This document shows, piece by piece, positions 45,544 through 57,774 of a DNA stretch of 64,000 nt; position 1 is the stretch's first letter; every line of letters begins with the position of its first letter. The notes under the pieces are model-generated. The model saw only the letters and a list, made by a program, of their open reading frames with translations. It was not told the origin of the DNA and made no database searches. The stretch comes from Paguma larvata. Its lineage: Eukaryota > Chordata > Mammalia > Carnivora > Viverridae. The DNA is taken from positions 49,681,587-49,745,586 of the forward strand of contig CM057833.1 of assembly GCA_030068075.1 (NCBI GenBank), in the 5' to 3' direction. The position numbers were made by a program, and so were the translations under genes.

Positions 45544-46222
45544 GCTTAGAGTTCTACACAGAATAACTGCTGAGGGGCATACTAAATAATTTATTGAAGT
45601 ATCCCTGATATTTTATGATTGGTAAATAAAATAAAATAAAACAGTTACTTGCCTTAGGTTATATTGTTTTCATTCATCTTTATGTTTATTCCAATAAATT
45701 TATGAAATAGCATATAAATGGGACAAGTGAATGCTGTTGATTAGAAAATGGTTTTTAGTTTGGGATTCTACGACTTGAAGTTCAGTGAAAATAGTAATAA
45801 GGTCTAAGAAGTATTTCTAGTATTTTAAAACTTGATGAAAATACTGTATTGATCATGATAAGGCTGTATCAGCCAACTGAAAGGGCAAGTGTTTTGGCTT
45901 TGGTAGGAATTGTATTGCCTGTATATGGTGACCTCATTTATTTCTGTATCTGGTACATAGTAGTTGTTAATGTTTTTGAGTGGCACGCTGATCAGAATAT
46001 TTGATTCAGTCATGTTACTGTTGAGTGATTTAAAGAACATGGAAAACAGTGTTGTAGATAAAAGGATTTTAGAATATGGGAGCATATGTAATAAAAATAA
46101 AACTGGTGGTGAAAAATTTGGGAACTATAATACATACTAATACTGCTAATACAGATTTGTTTGTTTTGAAATAATTACCATTTGCCTCATGACTCTAAAT
46201 CTGTATTAATTTCTTTTGGCAG

Positions 46223-46301
46223 GGCATTTTAAGCCTTGAATATTGTGTGGGTATTATTGGTGGCAAACCTAAACAGTCATACTACTTTGCTGGATTTCAA
46301 G
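46223..46301 (+). CDS. ATG4C: ATG4C coding exon 7 (residues 312-337)
   Basis: The exon follows TTTTGGCAG and ends CAAG|GTTAGT. It encodes GILSLEYCVGIIGGKPKQSY then YFAGFQ, the conserved GIxGGKPxxSxYFxGxQ block just before the catalytic Asp/His. Length is 79 nt, phase 0 to 1. Confidence 0.97.
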
Positions 46302-46956
46302 GTTAGTGATTTAATAAAATATTTTTATTACTGTTTTCTTTTAAAAGTCAGAAGTGAATTTAGGATCATGGGAAACAGGATGATTAACAGAGCAAAATGA
46401 GTACCTTATAAATTCATCAGTGCTCCCATAGCCACTCATTTGTCATTTGGTCCACAACATAATTGGATTCTGTAAAATGTATGTTTAATTTCTGTTATTG
46501 CATAAACAGGTATAATTTATTGGTTTCACTAAACTTGAAAAGACACTGCTGCCACATTCTGGCAGTTGCTATTTACATATTTACTTTTTACCAGTTTTAG
46601 TGGTGCTTCTTGACGATAAAATGACAAGCAATATGTTCTTCCTGTCAGGATAAAGTAGTGCAATACATTTTTCATATGCAAACTGTAGAATATAATTGTG
46701 TGTTTGTGAAAGTAATTTTATCACCAAAAATTAAATGACAGTCTCATCACTTTATAAAAATTCTGCTTATACAAGCATATTTGATTATGCAAAAGTTAAT
46801 CTGTCCTGTGCAAACCTATGTTTCAGTCAATGAATATCAGTCTGGCAAGCTGTTACTCCCAGGTTTTTTTCAGCTAGTCTACATAGAAATTGGATTGTAA
46901 GCAGTCTAATAATAAGGTGTTTTTTGAATTACTTGTCTTCTGTTTTGTCCTTGTAG
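46302..46956 (+). other. ATG4C intron 7 (655 bp)
   Basis: The shortest intron. No repeat is recognised in it; it is AT-rich unique sequence between the two exons that build the second half of the active site. Confidence 0.85.
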
Positions 46957-47033
46957 ATGACAGTTTGATTTACATGGATCCTCATTACTGCCAATCTTTT
47001 GTAGATGTCAGCATAAAGGATTTCCCTCTTGAG
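46957..47033 (+). CDS. ATG4C: ATG4C coding exon 8 (residues 338-363), catalytic Asp and His
   Basis: The exon follows CCTTGTAG and encodes DDSLIYMDPHYCQSFVDVS then IKDFPLE. Asp345 (46977-46979) and His347 (46983-46985) complete the catalytic triad with Cys111. The donor GAG|GTACTG is weak in positions +3 to +6. Reading on into the intron would add 14 codons before TGA (47073-47075). It is 77 nt, so skipping shifts the frame, but exons 7 and 8 together are 156 nt and could be skipped in frame. Confidence 0.97.
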
Positions 47034-47599
47034 GTACTGTGTATAAAGAGCTGGTACTATTTTCTTACCATATGAAGCAAACTAATTATTTAGAGATGTG
47101 TTAGACAGCTACACTTTTCTGGTATTACAATTCCAAGTTAGTAATATTTTACTGATTTATAAAACCATAATCCATACGGTGGTCAAAGGTTAAATAATTT
47201 GTTGCTGAATTTTAATTTATGACATACTTTCTTCTTCATTTATCTTTGTCTCTGACTTGTTAGACACTAGCCCTACCAAAATAAATGATCAAGCCTCCAA
47301 GTAATTTTGTAGATAAACAGCTGAATATTACTGAAGAATTTAAAATGTTAGGCATGTTTAAAAAAAATGGGGGGAAAGAAAAAGATGATGGAGTTGGGTG
47401 AGAATGACAAAGTGACTTGTGACTATTTGCCAGCTTAGTTTAAGTATAATAATTAAGTCTTAGCCCCTAGTTAAGTTCCTCCAGAGCTTAGTTGGGTTTC
47501 TAATAATTGTTTCTGCTCTGGTTTCTTAACATATTCTTTTCCTTTATATTGGCCATTTGTGATCCAGTATTTTATTTTTAAATTTTATTATTTTTGTTT

Positions 47600-47832
47600 T
47601 TATTATTTTATTAAAAATTTATTTAAATTTATTTATTTACTTTGAGAGAGACAGAGAGAGTGCAGGCTGGGAAGGGGCAGAGAAAGAGAGAATCCCAAGA
47701 AAGAGGGAATCCCAGCTCCGTGCTGTCAGTGCAGAGCTCAAGGCGGGGCGGGAACTCACAAAACTGTGAGATCATGATCGGAGCCAAAATCAAGAGTTGG
47801 ACACTTAACCGACGGAGCCGCCCAGGCACCCC
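47600..47832 (-). repeat. CAN-SINE
   Basis: A minus-strand copy with GGGAAGGGGCAGAG and a CGCCCAGGCACCCC head. Confidence 0.92.
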
Positions 47833-47837
47833 TAATT

Positions 47838-47956
47838 TTATTTTTACTTTAAATATTTATTTATTTAGTAATCTCTATTCCCAGTGTGGGGTTCGAACTT
47901 ACAACCCTGAGATCAAGAGTTGCATAGCTCTACTGACTGAGCCATCCAGGCGCCCC
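47838..47956 (-). repeat. Short older CAN-SINE
   Basis: A short-body copy (AATCTCTATTCCCAGTGTGG) ending CCATCCAGGCGCCCC. TGTGATCCAGTATTT flanks this copy and the previous one together. Confidence 0.88.
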
Positions 47957-49761
47957 TGTGATCCAGTATTTCAATTTAGAAAATTTTGACAGTGCATAAG
48001 CTAGACATGTAATTATTTCATGGTTTTGGTTCTTGTTTTCCCAGTTGTTGCTTTTACAGACTTCTCAAATAATTTTAATCACTTAAGTGGCATAGATCAC
48101 TAATTCTCAAGGTCTTGACAAGTTGGAAATGTGGTTTAATATTTTGTTTTAGTAAGAGCTTGCTAGCTAATAATATCTAATAGTATTTAAGGGATAGATT
48201 GTAAAAAATAAACTGTAAGTCTAGTTCTGAAAGATACATTATAAAACATCCTAGCATCTTTTGTAAACTATTACCTGAACTAAAGTACAAATATCTTGAG
48301 GCCAGAGATAAGGTTTGCTTTCTACTTTCTTCATAGTATTTGCATGTAAACCTTAACAAATATTTCTAGATGACTTACTGATACTGTGAAAGTCACAACA
48401 GAATTGTGTTGCATGAACCATGTTGTAATTCTCTTGTAGCTGCATTGTGGTCTTGTGGCACTGATTCCTATGTCTAAATTACACAGTGTATCTGTGACTT
48501 GTGACTATCTGCGTATCTGTGCCATATTAACTCCTTAAAAAAGTAGATATTTGAAATTCAGATGGAAAATTATTCATAGTGTTGTAGTATTATCTAAAAC
48601 AGGCAAATTAAAAGCTTACTACTACTGTTGACTATTTTGACCAGTAGAGACTATCCATCTGATATTTTGAGAGATTCTACAAAGAGCCAGATGAATGACT
48701 ATCCTGGTTAGTGTCTACACCAGCAGTATTAGAAAGGCTACAGGTCACTTATTGGGAGGCAGGTGCAACACTTCACGAGTGTGTCAATAAAAGCTTGAAG
48801 TGGGGTGTTGGTAGTGCAGTGAAACAGAAATGATTTTAAGAGACTTTGTAAAGGAAAATTTGGTGAAATCAAGTAACTTCTGAAATGCACAAAAGCATTT
48901 ATTTCTTACACACTGGGACACTGAAAAAGTGGGTTTAGATTTATATTTTTGAGATGCTAGAAGAGTATCTCAACCCGTCTGGATAATTCCTCTGGACAGT
49001 TTTTCATTTTTCTCAGTTCAGGCATTTATCTTAGGCTATTTAGTGAATAGTATCATTTACTTTTCTATGAGAGTATAATATAAAAACTACAGCAAGTTGT
49101 ATATCTTTATACAGAAACAAAATTTCATTTTTGCTTTTTATCATATGTAAGCTTAAAATGCTCCAAGTGGAGATATTTTAACTACCCTATATTATTAATC
49201 ATCCTTGCCTTGTTATCTAGATTGTTGTATTTATGCTATTGAAATTTTGCAGTTGATTGATGCAATTATATGAGCATTCTAAAACCACCACCCTTATACC
49301 TCAATTATTAAAATTATTTTTAAAAGCAGCTTTCTTTGATCAATACTTGATTTTGGTCAGTAGATGGAGATATTAAAATTTTAGCTCTTTTATCGAACAC
49401 CATGTAAAGAATCACTAGTAGTCTGATATTTTGTGTGAGTGCCTTGAATCCAATAGTATTATGAAAATTTAAGAAAATAGTAATATCTGAATATTTGACA
49501 TTGAATAAGAGATTTAGATTATATCTTTTGTTGTTCTTATGATATTGAATTCCTATATATGTAGAGTTGAACTTTAAAATTTTTGAAGCCAAATCAGACC
49601 AGTATTTTTCTTTTATAAACCAGTTCTAATACCAGTTGAGTTCTTTCCATGTGTAAGGAAGGCACTGTGTGTCCTAAGTACTATTGTTAGTCCTTTGTTA
49701 TTTTTTTCTTCCCTGTGGTTCCAGATGCTTTATGTACATATTTGTATTAATTTTCCATTCT

Positions 49762-49997
49762 TTTTTTAAGTTTATTTATTTATTTTGAGAGAGAGACAGA
49801 GAGAGAGAGAGATAGCGAGAGAGACAGAAAGCATGCAGAAGCATGCTCCTGCAGAGAGAGAGGAGAGAGAGAATCCCAAGCAGGGTCCATGCTGTCAGTG
49901 CAGAGCAACACAGGGCTTGATCTCACGAACCATGAGATCATGACTTGAGCTGAAATTAAAGGTTCGACACTTTACTGACTGAGCCACCAGGTGCCCC
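49762..49997 (-). repeat. CAN-SINE with 14-bp duplication
   Basis: A minus-strand copy flanked by TAATTTTCCATTCT at 49748-49761 and from 49998. Confidence 0.95.
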
Positions 49998-50179
49998 TAA
50001 TTTTCCATTCTGGTGACACTTTTTTATAAAATATATTCTTATATATTATTTAATTTTTATATTAACTTTGAAGAAGAGAATTTCCCTCATCTTTATCTTC
50101 ATTGAGTTTTTAACATTGTGAAGTGAATGTAAGTAGTCATGTATGTATATATGTCTATAATTTTCTTTATTTTATTTTG

Positions 50180-50262
50180 TTTGTTTTTTTAATAATTTAT
50201 TGTCAAATTAGTTTCCATACAACACCCAGTGCTCATCCCAACAAGTGCCCTCCTCTGTGCCT
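50180..50262 (-). repeat. Short L1 3' UTR fragment
   Basis: AATAATTTATTGTCAAATTAG followed by AACACCCAGTGCTCATCCC is the reverse of the carnivore L1 3' end, only about 80 bases long. Confidence 0.88.
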
Positions 50263-51213
50263 ATAATTTTCATATAGAGAGTGGGGCTTAAACGAGCAGC
50301 AGGAATTACCTTAAGGAAAAAAGTTGTGGAAAAACAAGTTGAAATTAGAAGGGAATGAGAAGAACTCAAATGGGCTTTTGCAGTTAGGGTATGTTGAATC
50401 GTGGGTTCCCACTGTCAGTGGTTCAGGCAGAGTATCAATTGTTGAGATGAGAGGACTAGAAGATACATATTTTCATGTATGTGTGTGTGTACTTATTAAG
50501 ATTTCTTAAACCAGAGACTGTTACATCATGTTATTTATGATATACTTTCAGAATGACTGGTTCTAACTCTTATAAATAACAAACTCTATTCTGTTATTAA
50601 GGCAATACTTGATTAATATTAATATTCTGTTAATAAGGCCTTATAAATAGATGTATTCGTCTGTTGTGATTCCTGGGCCCCCAGTTTCAAGGTTTCAGAC
50701 TCTAGGAGGTCCATGCAGTGGTGATCATTTTAATCTATCCTAGTGAATTCAGTCAATTCTGGTGGCATTAAAGGTATGAGAATGATGTGATGTGATTAGA
50801 TAGATGGATGAGTGAATTCATCAGTGAAAGATGTACCCTTTATGAATTACACATGGGAACTGCATTTAGTAGGAGGTTCTTTGTAGTAAGGGTATTCTCT
50901 AACTATCTCAGAAAGCTCCATCTAAATCACCAGAATAGCACAGCTACACCTGAAAGTATTTGTTTCAGTATTTTTTGTATGTTTAGGTAAGAGAGTCCAC
51001 TATTCCAAAAACAGCTTAGAACCAGTGCCTGGCATTTAGTAGGTGACTGATAACTATTTGTTGGGGCAGTGAATAAATGATATATTAAAAAATGAAATAA
51101 ATGGGAATTGACTCACCATGACTAGTTTTTTCAGAAACACATTTCATTGTCATAGAGGTGTGTATAGCAAATACTCCCTAAAGTGTGTTCGTGAAGTAAA
51201 AGGTGCTACTCTT

Positions 51214-51428
51214 GGGGTGCCTGGGTGGCTCAGTCGGTTAAGTGTTTGACTCTTGATTTCGGTTCAGGTCATGATCTCACTGTTTGTGTGTTCAAGCCCC
51301 ACATCAGGCTTTTTACTGACAGTGTGGAGCCTGCTTGAGATTCTCTCTCTCTTTCTCTGCCCCTCCCCTACTTGTGCTCTGTCTCTCTCTCTCAAAATAA
51401 GTAAACTTAAAAAAAAATTATTAAAAAA
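51214..51428 (+). repeat. CAN-SINE with perfect 16-bp duplication
   Basis: GGGGTGCCTGGGTGGCTCAG head. AAAAGGTGCTACTCTT is repeated at 51198-51213 and 51429-51444. Confidence 0.96.
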
Positions 51429-52324
51429 AAAAGGTGCTACTCTTACCAATCATCAGAATTTTAAAAATTAATAAAGAAATCTTAAGTACAGAGCTGAAAC
51501 AATTATCACTAAGTGAATATAGCTGTGTAATGCCCCTTGGGAAAATATTTTAAAGTCTAACTTGTTCTGTAACAAGCAAATGATTCTGAGTTATAAATTG
51601 TTAGTTTGACTTCAGAACCTTCTAAGGTGAACCAAAAAATATAATTTTAAGTTTTAATGGTATAAAATGCCTCTTCGTAATACGAGTCCTAGTACCCATA
51701 CAGTAATACCCAATAGCGGTTTCATTTTTCAGTGATCAGAGATTTACATCTGTGTTTTTGTGAATAATTTACAAAGTTCTTTGTAGATATCAAAACAACC
51801 ATGAATAACAATATAGTGTTTGTCATTACTGTCTATGATGACTAAGGCAATACAGTGAAATCGCAAAAGTCTATTAGTTTGAGTCTTACTCGTTCTTACA
51901 TGAAAACGGTAACATAGCATAATGTAGGACATCCTTGTAGTTGAGTTTAAAAATTCTTTGCTGGACTTTGTGCAAACTTTTGGCCCTTCTTATCCTCAAG
52001 CAGTAAAAACTAAATAAAATTCCTTATTATTGGCTTTGGAAGGAGTTGGGTAAGTGACTATTTTTAGATACCTTATAGGTAGAATAACTTGCTGTGAGTA
52101 TGACCTAGAGCAGTCTGTGCCTTACACACAGACTCCTTATACTCCTGTATATTGTTAACTAATACTTTTATGTAGCTCTTCTGTGCCTCTCTAGATCTGT
52201 TTTCAATAAAACAAATAATTAAGCAGGTGAAACAGTTTGGGAAAATGACAACTAAGACAATACTTGTTTTCACTGGTACTTTGGAGGTTCCAAGGGTTGG
52301 ATCTACTATATAAAGTAAGGATTA

Positions 52325-52545
52325 GGGGCACCTGGGTGTCTCAATAGATTGAATGTCCGATTTCAGCTCAGGTCACAATCTCACGGTTCATGAGTTTAAG
52401 CCCTGCATAAGAAAGGCTCACTGCTGTCAGCTCTGACAGCTCCAGATCCTCTGTCCCCACCCCCACGCCCCAAGCTCTTTGCCCCTCTCTCGGTCATGCT
52501 CTCTCTCTTTCAAAAATGAATAAACATTTAAAAAAAAACATTTAA
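52325..52545 (+). repeat. CAN-SINE
   Basis: GGGGCACCTGGGTGTCTCAA head and an AATAAACATTTAAAAA tail. TAAAGTAAGGA and TAAAGTAAGTA flank it. Confidence 0.92.
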
Positions 52546-52927
52546 AGTAAGTACTAGTTAAGCATTTTATAGAAATCATAATTTTGAAAATACATTTGTT
52601 TGGTCCATATTTACTGCAATGATAATGGATTTGAATCTAATATATGATTGAACTATCTGTAAGGTAAAAAGCAGCTTGAATGCATGTATTTTGCATACCC
52701 TCTAGTGATAATATGGGATACTAACTAATTGGATCACTAGAATATATGGGGAGAGGAAAGAGTGATTTTGACTGATTCACCATGAACATAAATATGAAAG
52801 CCTATGTTTTTCTGTACTTTAATAGATAGTTTCAAGTTAAAATCCCATAGTTTTAGGCATTAAATGTAGGGACATTTTAAGTTTATGAGTTCAAATTCAG
52901 CCTCGATCATTTCTTAATTGAGCTTAA

Positions 52928-53054
52928 TTGAGCCTGACCCGGGGCTTGAACTCATGAGCCGTGAGATCATGACCTGATTATCTCGTCAGTGCCACTTAGC
53001 CTGAACCAAAACCAAGAGCTGGGCGCTTAACCGACTGAGCCACCCAGGCGCCCC
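52928..53054 (-). repeat. CAN-SINE head fragment with internal insertion
   Basis: Only the tRNA-like half is present (GAGCCACCCAGGCGCCCC head). About 25 extra bases (TTATCTCGTCAGTGCC region) interrupt the GATCATGACCTGA box. There is no tail. Confidence 0.85.
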
Positions 53055-53298
53055 AATTTTTGTATATCCTTAAAGAGTTTATTTAGACAAATGTAAACAA
53101 ATATGACTATATATATATTTACGGTCCTCCCTTTTTAATATAACCTTTTTTTATACATACAAAAACAGACTTTGGTAGTAGCATCAGTGATTTTTAAGGA
53201 CAAGATCTCTGAGCATTCAAGCAGTGAAAAAAAAAAATCTGTTAAGCACAGCACCAGAATGTGGTGGTAAAGAAAAAAAGATTGGAATGATTAGCTTT

Positions 53299-53474
53299 TT
53301 TTTTTTCTAGAGAGTGCATGCAAGTGGGGCAGAGAAAGAGGGAAAGAGAGAATCTTAAGCAGGCTCCATGCCCAGTGTGGAGTCTGACATGGCTCAGGCT
53401 CATGAGGATAAGATCAACACCTGAGCTGAAATCAAGAGTTAGATGCTTAACCAACTGAACCACCCAGGCACCCC
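53299..53474 (-). repeat. CAN-SINE with perfect 16-bp duplication
   Basis: A minus-strand copy flanked by TGGAATGATTAGCTTT at 53283-53298 and 53475-53490. Confidence 0.96.
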
Positions 53475-54304
53475 TGGAATGATTAGCTTTATATTCAACC
53501 CATTTCTTTTGTATTTTCGGAAGGTCCCAGACTCTACTAGTTAGCTATATCCCATAAGCAAGAGTAGAGAGGCTAGAGCAGCCTCCCTAGCCAATTTATA
53601 TCTGTGGCACTATGACCACATGAGAAAAGCGAACTAAAGGGACAGGAAGACTGGTAAGGAGGAGAGCAAGAACCATAATAGAACAGTATTTAACTGTGTC
53701 CCATACGGGAATAAACAAGAACTTAAGGATAGCAGAAGAGTGAGTTGGGAGAATATGCAAGTGTGTACGAATTGCATCAGCTGCTAAAATTCTCAAGTTG
53801 ACCTATTTTCATATCATTATGGAACATTTACACGAATCAGTATATTTGTTTACAATGTCTTGATATCCTTATTAAAAGCGTTTTAAACATTAAAAAAAAC
53901 TCAAAAAAACAGGTTTAATTGAACTTTCATAGAAAAAACTAACTTAATTCTAAACCTTGAACTAGCTTATGTATGTCTTTTTTGGTGGCATGTTTTTTCT
54001 CCCTTCTGCAAGTTTCAAAATGCAAACCACTCTTGATACACTTATTTTCTTCTGTGGAATGGCACTAATGTCATATAAGGTGGAGATTTGGTGAACTGAG
54101 TGTAAATAAAGTTGGCCGTCATGTTTTATAGCTTTGGAGAATGGGAAGGACCATTTGCATAGGATAGACTAAAACACTGTTTGAAACCATATTTACAATT
54201 TCGAGAAAAGCTAGATGGCAAATTTTAAATTAAGTAATAGCTTGTATATACTGAAGTCTGTCAACTAAAACTAAATTAATCCTAAAGAACTTTTAAAATT
54301 ACAG

Positions 54305-54424
54305 ACATTCCACTGCCCTTCTCCCAAAAAGATGTCATTTCGAAAAATGGATCCTAGCTGTACAATAGGATTTTACTGTCGAAATGTTCAGGACTTCAAA
54401 CGAGCTTCTGAAGAAATCACTAAG
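54305..54424 (+). CDS. ATG4C: ATG4C coding exon 9 (residues 364-403)
   Basis: The exon follows AAAATTACAG and ends AAG|GTACTT. It encodes TFHCPSPKKMSFRKMDPSCT, then IGFYCRNVQDFKRASEEITK, which includes the conserved DPSxxxGFYCRN block of ATG4 proteases. It is 120 nt, phase 0 to 0. The remaining C-terminal residues would be in a further exon beyond this window. Confidence 0.96.
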
Positions 54425-57051
54425 GTACTTTTATTTAAAATATTATATTTGTAAATGACCTAATATTTATTAGAGATAGCCTATCAGAGAACAGAAATCT
54501 GTAAATTCTTTGTAAAATTTCCCTTGAATGTTAATATTATTAGGAATGTGAACCAGAAAGTAAAACTATTCGGGGTCTCCTACTAGTCTTTGAGACTAGT
54601 AAAACCAACTGGCTGAAAGTATCAATTGTCCCACTAGGTGGCACTGTTGAAATAAAAATCCCTTCGCAAACTGTAGCCATGTGCAAGCAATTAGGTTATA
54701 TTTTATTTGAAGAGGATTTTAAAAGGGCAATACCTTAGGGGGTAGAAAAAAATTAATGAAGTATTTGATCAAGCCAAATTGTGCATTATTTCTTGTTAGT
54801 CCAAGTGCTTCTTTGATTTTTTTTTAAAGAGAAATGGTATTTTTGGATTTCTCAGAACTGCTTTATAAAATGAGCTGTGTTGTTACCTTCCAATAAGCTT
54901 GTCTAATCTGATCTATTCTACTTATAGGCTCTTTGAAATAGGTTTATTTAACTCGCTCTCATTACCTTTAAACTTCTGCATTTTTTTTGGTCTTTGAGTA
55001 CTGCTAAAACATTTATAGAACCTTAAGGGCTGTCTATACTTAGTACTTTAGAAAATAAAAAAAAGATTACTTACTTAGGAAATGAGCATAACTGGATGGC
55101 TGTCTTTACTAGTATCAGTAGTTACAGGCTATCATTTTATGGTAAACAAAACCAATGCTAGAGTCATTTTTGGGAATTTTTAAGTTGAGTTCATGCATAG
55201 TAATACTTCATTACTACTTTAACCTCCAGTTAGCTTTATTCTGGAAAATGGACACAGTGGGTTGAACTTTGATCTTTACAATATAAAAACAGAATGAAAA
55301 AGTTAAATAAGAAGTTTTATATAAGCTAAGTTTAGTTTACTTGGCCTGCCATGTAACAGACGAAAATTAACAGGAACGTGACAGAGAAGTGAATGAGAGG
55401 AGAACATGAGACACAGAGGAACCTTTCTTTACTTCTCATTTCTCAGAATTGTTGTCTTTTCATTCTCCTTTTTTAACCCAGAAGGACAAGTGAATGTAAC
55501 AAAACGTGTATTCTCCATTTCCCCCGTCTTTTCATTACTTGAAGTTAGCATGTACACTTGTATATTTTTGTTTGACAGTTCTATCTTTATAAAGTATCAT
55601 GGAAAATATGTGCTAAAATACACCAACCCAGGTGATACTGTAACATAGACTGACGTTGACCATCATGCCCCATTAGAAAGTCCGGTTTCTGTTTCCACTA
55701 GTTTATTTTCTATCCAGGCAAAAATAAGTATGTTTAGACAGTAAAAATCTACTCCTTGAATAGAAACGAACCAAATTATTATTACCAAATTGAAAAAAAC
55801 AAGATTCACAAATGAGTTACATGTTGATATTTTCTGACTAAAATGGATAGCTTTTGTGGTTTATATACACACACATACTTATTTATATATATACTATGGT
55901 TTTCACATGAGAAAAATCTTAGAAATTATTGCTCATGATGTATTAGAGTAATTATGCAATATTAAAGCAAAGGGAAACAATATTGAAATATCATGTGGAA
56001 ATACTGAGAATTTTGCCAGAGTCCATTAACTTTGCTCTAATAATAGAGTTGTTCTTAAGTTAATAGTTTTTTGTAGCAGCGTCAAAAACTCTCTTTGTCG
56101 ATTAATAACCTGGTCATTTACTTTTGCTTGGAAAGTTGTAAGTTAAATAGTTTTCCTTTTCTTCTTAAAAACTGAACTTGGCATTTTTTGGTTACACTGT
56201 TATTTTTTTCTCTTTAAAAATTAAAACAAATTATTTGTTTCAACATAGGATATAATTTCAGTTGTCTCATTTTGAAAATGAATGTAGGTAGCCTAGATTT
56301 TCATGTTTAATTTGTAATGCTGTATGAATATTCTAATGCCTTATTCTATGTGATTTTTAAAATGTTAATAAAAATTGTGAAATTAATTCACTGTTCAGCA
56401 GAGCTCAGCCCAGCAAGAATCTGAGTAACTACCATGTTGAAAGTATAAAATGACCAAGCTATATTCCCTACTTTTGAACAGGTCTAAGGCTTCTGCCCTA
56501 GAGTAGCATTTATAGGAGAGGGAATAAGACAGGTAGACATACATTACATTGAATATGGTAAGCACCTATACGGAACTAGAAATAAATCGATAGCGGAAGG
56601 AAGGATGTTGAAATGAGAGCAATGTCACATCCAAATCACAGTTCTTTACTGTGATGGTGATGTTTAATTTGGGCCTTAAAGTGGAGGCTTAATTTCTACT
56701 AGCTTATTATGGAGAAGGAAGGGCACTCCACGCAGAGGAAATAACAAGAGGAAAGGTACTGAAAAAGGAATATGTAGAGCTCTTCTAGAGAATGGCAGAT
56801 AGTCCAATTTGTTAGGTGCCAGGGTAGGGGAGGATTTCTGTCTTCTGACTGCCTAAATTAGCATCCTATATGGCTTGGGAATCTCCAGTTCTAGCATGCC
56901 TCCCAAGTAGTCTCGTACACCAAATGTGAGAACCACTGGTGTCAGAGGGTACAAGTCAACATGTGATACTGGATGCTATTAGGTAGCGCCAGAGTAAATA
57001 TCTTAATACTTCTACATTTATTTATATTCATATTAGAAAAGTATAACTGGG

Positions 57052-57282
57052 GGGGCGCCTGGGTGGCTCAGTTGGTTAAGCATCCGACTTCGGCTCAGGT
57101 CATGATCTCGTGGTCCATGAGTTCAAGCCCCGCGTTGGGCTCTGTGCTGATGGCTCAGAGCCTGGAGCCTGCTTCAGATTCTGTGTCTGCCTCTCTCTGC
57201 CCTTCCCCAACTCACACTCTGTCTGTCTCTCTCTCTCTCTCAAAAATAAGTAACCATTAAAAAAATTTTTTTTTTAATGCAG
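57052..57282 (+). repeat. CAN-SINE, first of tandem pair
   Basis: A near-consensus feline copy, GGGCGCCTGGGTGGCTCAG to an A/T-rich end. Confidence 0.95.
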
Positions 57283-57287
57283 GCAAA

Positions 57288-57498
57288 GGGGACCTGGGTG
57301 GCTCAGTCGGTTAAGAGTCTGACATCAGCTCAGGTCATGATCTCACGGTCCGTGAGTTTGAGCCCCACATCGGGGTCTGTGCTGACAGTTCAGAGCCCGG
57401 AGCCTGCTTCAGATTCTGTGTCTCCCTCTCTCTCTCCCTTCTCCTGCTCATACTCTGTCTCTATGTCTCTAAAAAATAAATAAACATTAAAAAAAAAA
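57288..57498 (+). repeat. CAN-SINE, second of tandem pair
   Basis: GGGGACCTGGGTGGCTCAG head to an A11 tail. AGTATAACTGGG (57040-57051) and AGTACAACTGGG (57499-57510) flank the two together. Confidence 0.95.
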
Positions 57499-57774
57499 AG
57501 TACAACTGGGAATTTAAACATGATTTCCTGTTAGTGATTTGTAAATGGCTATTTAAGTTGAAAACTATGAAAAGAAAAATAACCGTTAATTGTAACAGAG
57601 ATGGTGTACATAACAAAAATAATGAAGGAGGCATACACACGCCCAGGGCTTGAGGAGCACCGCTCCAGGGAGATAGCAAAGGATGATGCTAGAAAAGGAG
57701 GCTAGAATAACACCGTGGAGAGTCTTGAGTGTCAGGCTGAGGTTTGTACTTTAGCAGTATGTTGATTTTGTTAG

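Larger units (their letters stand above)
40941..46222 (+). other. ATG4C intron 6 (5,282 bp)
   Basis: A GT-AG intron. An L1-like fragment lies at 41.57-41.86 kb, an L2/MIR-like tract at 42.66-42.86 kb, a pyrimidine-rich stretch at 43.14-43.26 kb, a plus-strand L1M tail at 44.2-44.8 kb and three SINEs at 44.56-45.54 kb. The parts 40941-41560, 41870-42650, 43270-44170 and 45550-46222 look unique. Confidence 0.85.
47034..54304 (+). other. ATG4C intron 8 (7,271 bp)
   Basis: A GT-AG intron with SINE copies at 47.6-47.96, 49.76, 51.2, 52.3, 52.9 and 53.3 kb and a short L1 3' fragment at 50.2 kb. About 47960-49760, 50265-51195, 51445-52320 and 53490-54304 look unique and contain nothing I can name. 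Confidence 0.85.
18219..54424 (+). other. ATG4C: ATG4C gene, partial (coding exons 1-9; last exon outside window)
   Basis: This is the autophagy-related cysteine protease ATG4C (peptidase family C54), a cytosolic enzyme that trims the C-terminus of ATG8-family proteins (LC3/GABARAP) and can remove them from lipid. Nine exons join in phase (lengths 76, 84, 234, 331, 71, 137, 79, 77 and 120 nt coding) into 403 uninterrupted codons that read as a close ATG4C ortholog. Numbering gives Cys111 in GWGC and Asp345/His347 in MDPHY, the positions of the human catalytic triad. Human ATG4C has 458 residues, so about 55 residues are missing; they belong to a further exon that I did not find up to base 64000. 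All introns are GT-AG. No frameshift or premature stop is seen, so the gene looks functional. Confidence 0.97.
56500..57770 (+). repeat. Old mammalian repeat, family unassigned, SINE-interrupted
   Basis: Phrases such as GGCACTCCACGCAGAGGAAA and GTGGAGAGTCTTGAGTGTCAGG belong to a common ancient repeat whose family I cannot name with certainty. It resembles 16.1-16.5 kb. Confidence 0.4.

Noticed and set aside
47642..47989. 115-codon open frame, plus strand
   Set aside because: It is an antisense reading through two minus-strand SINEs; repeats such as RERVQAGKGQRKRE recur across SINE copies.
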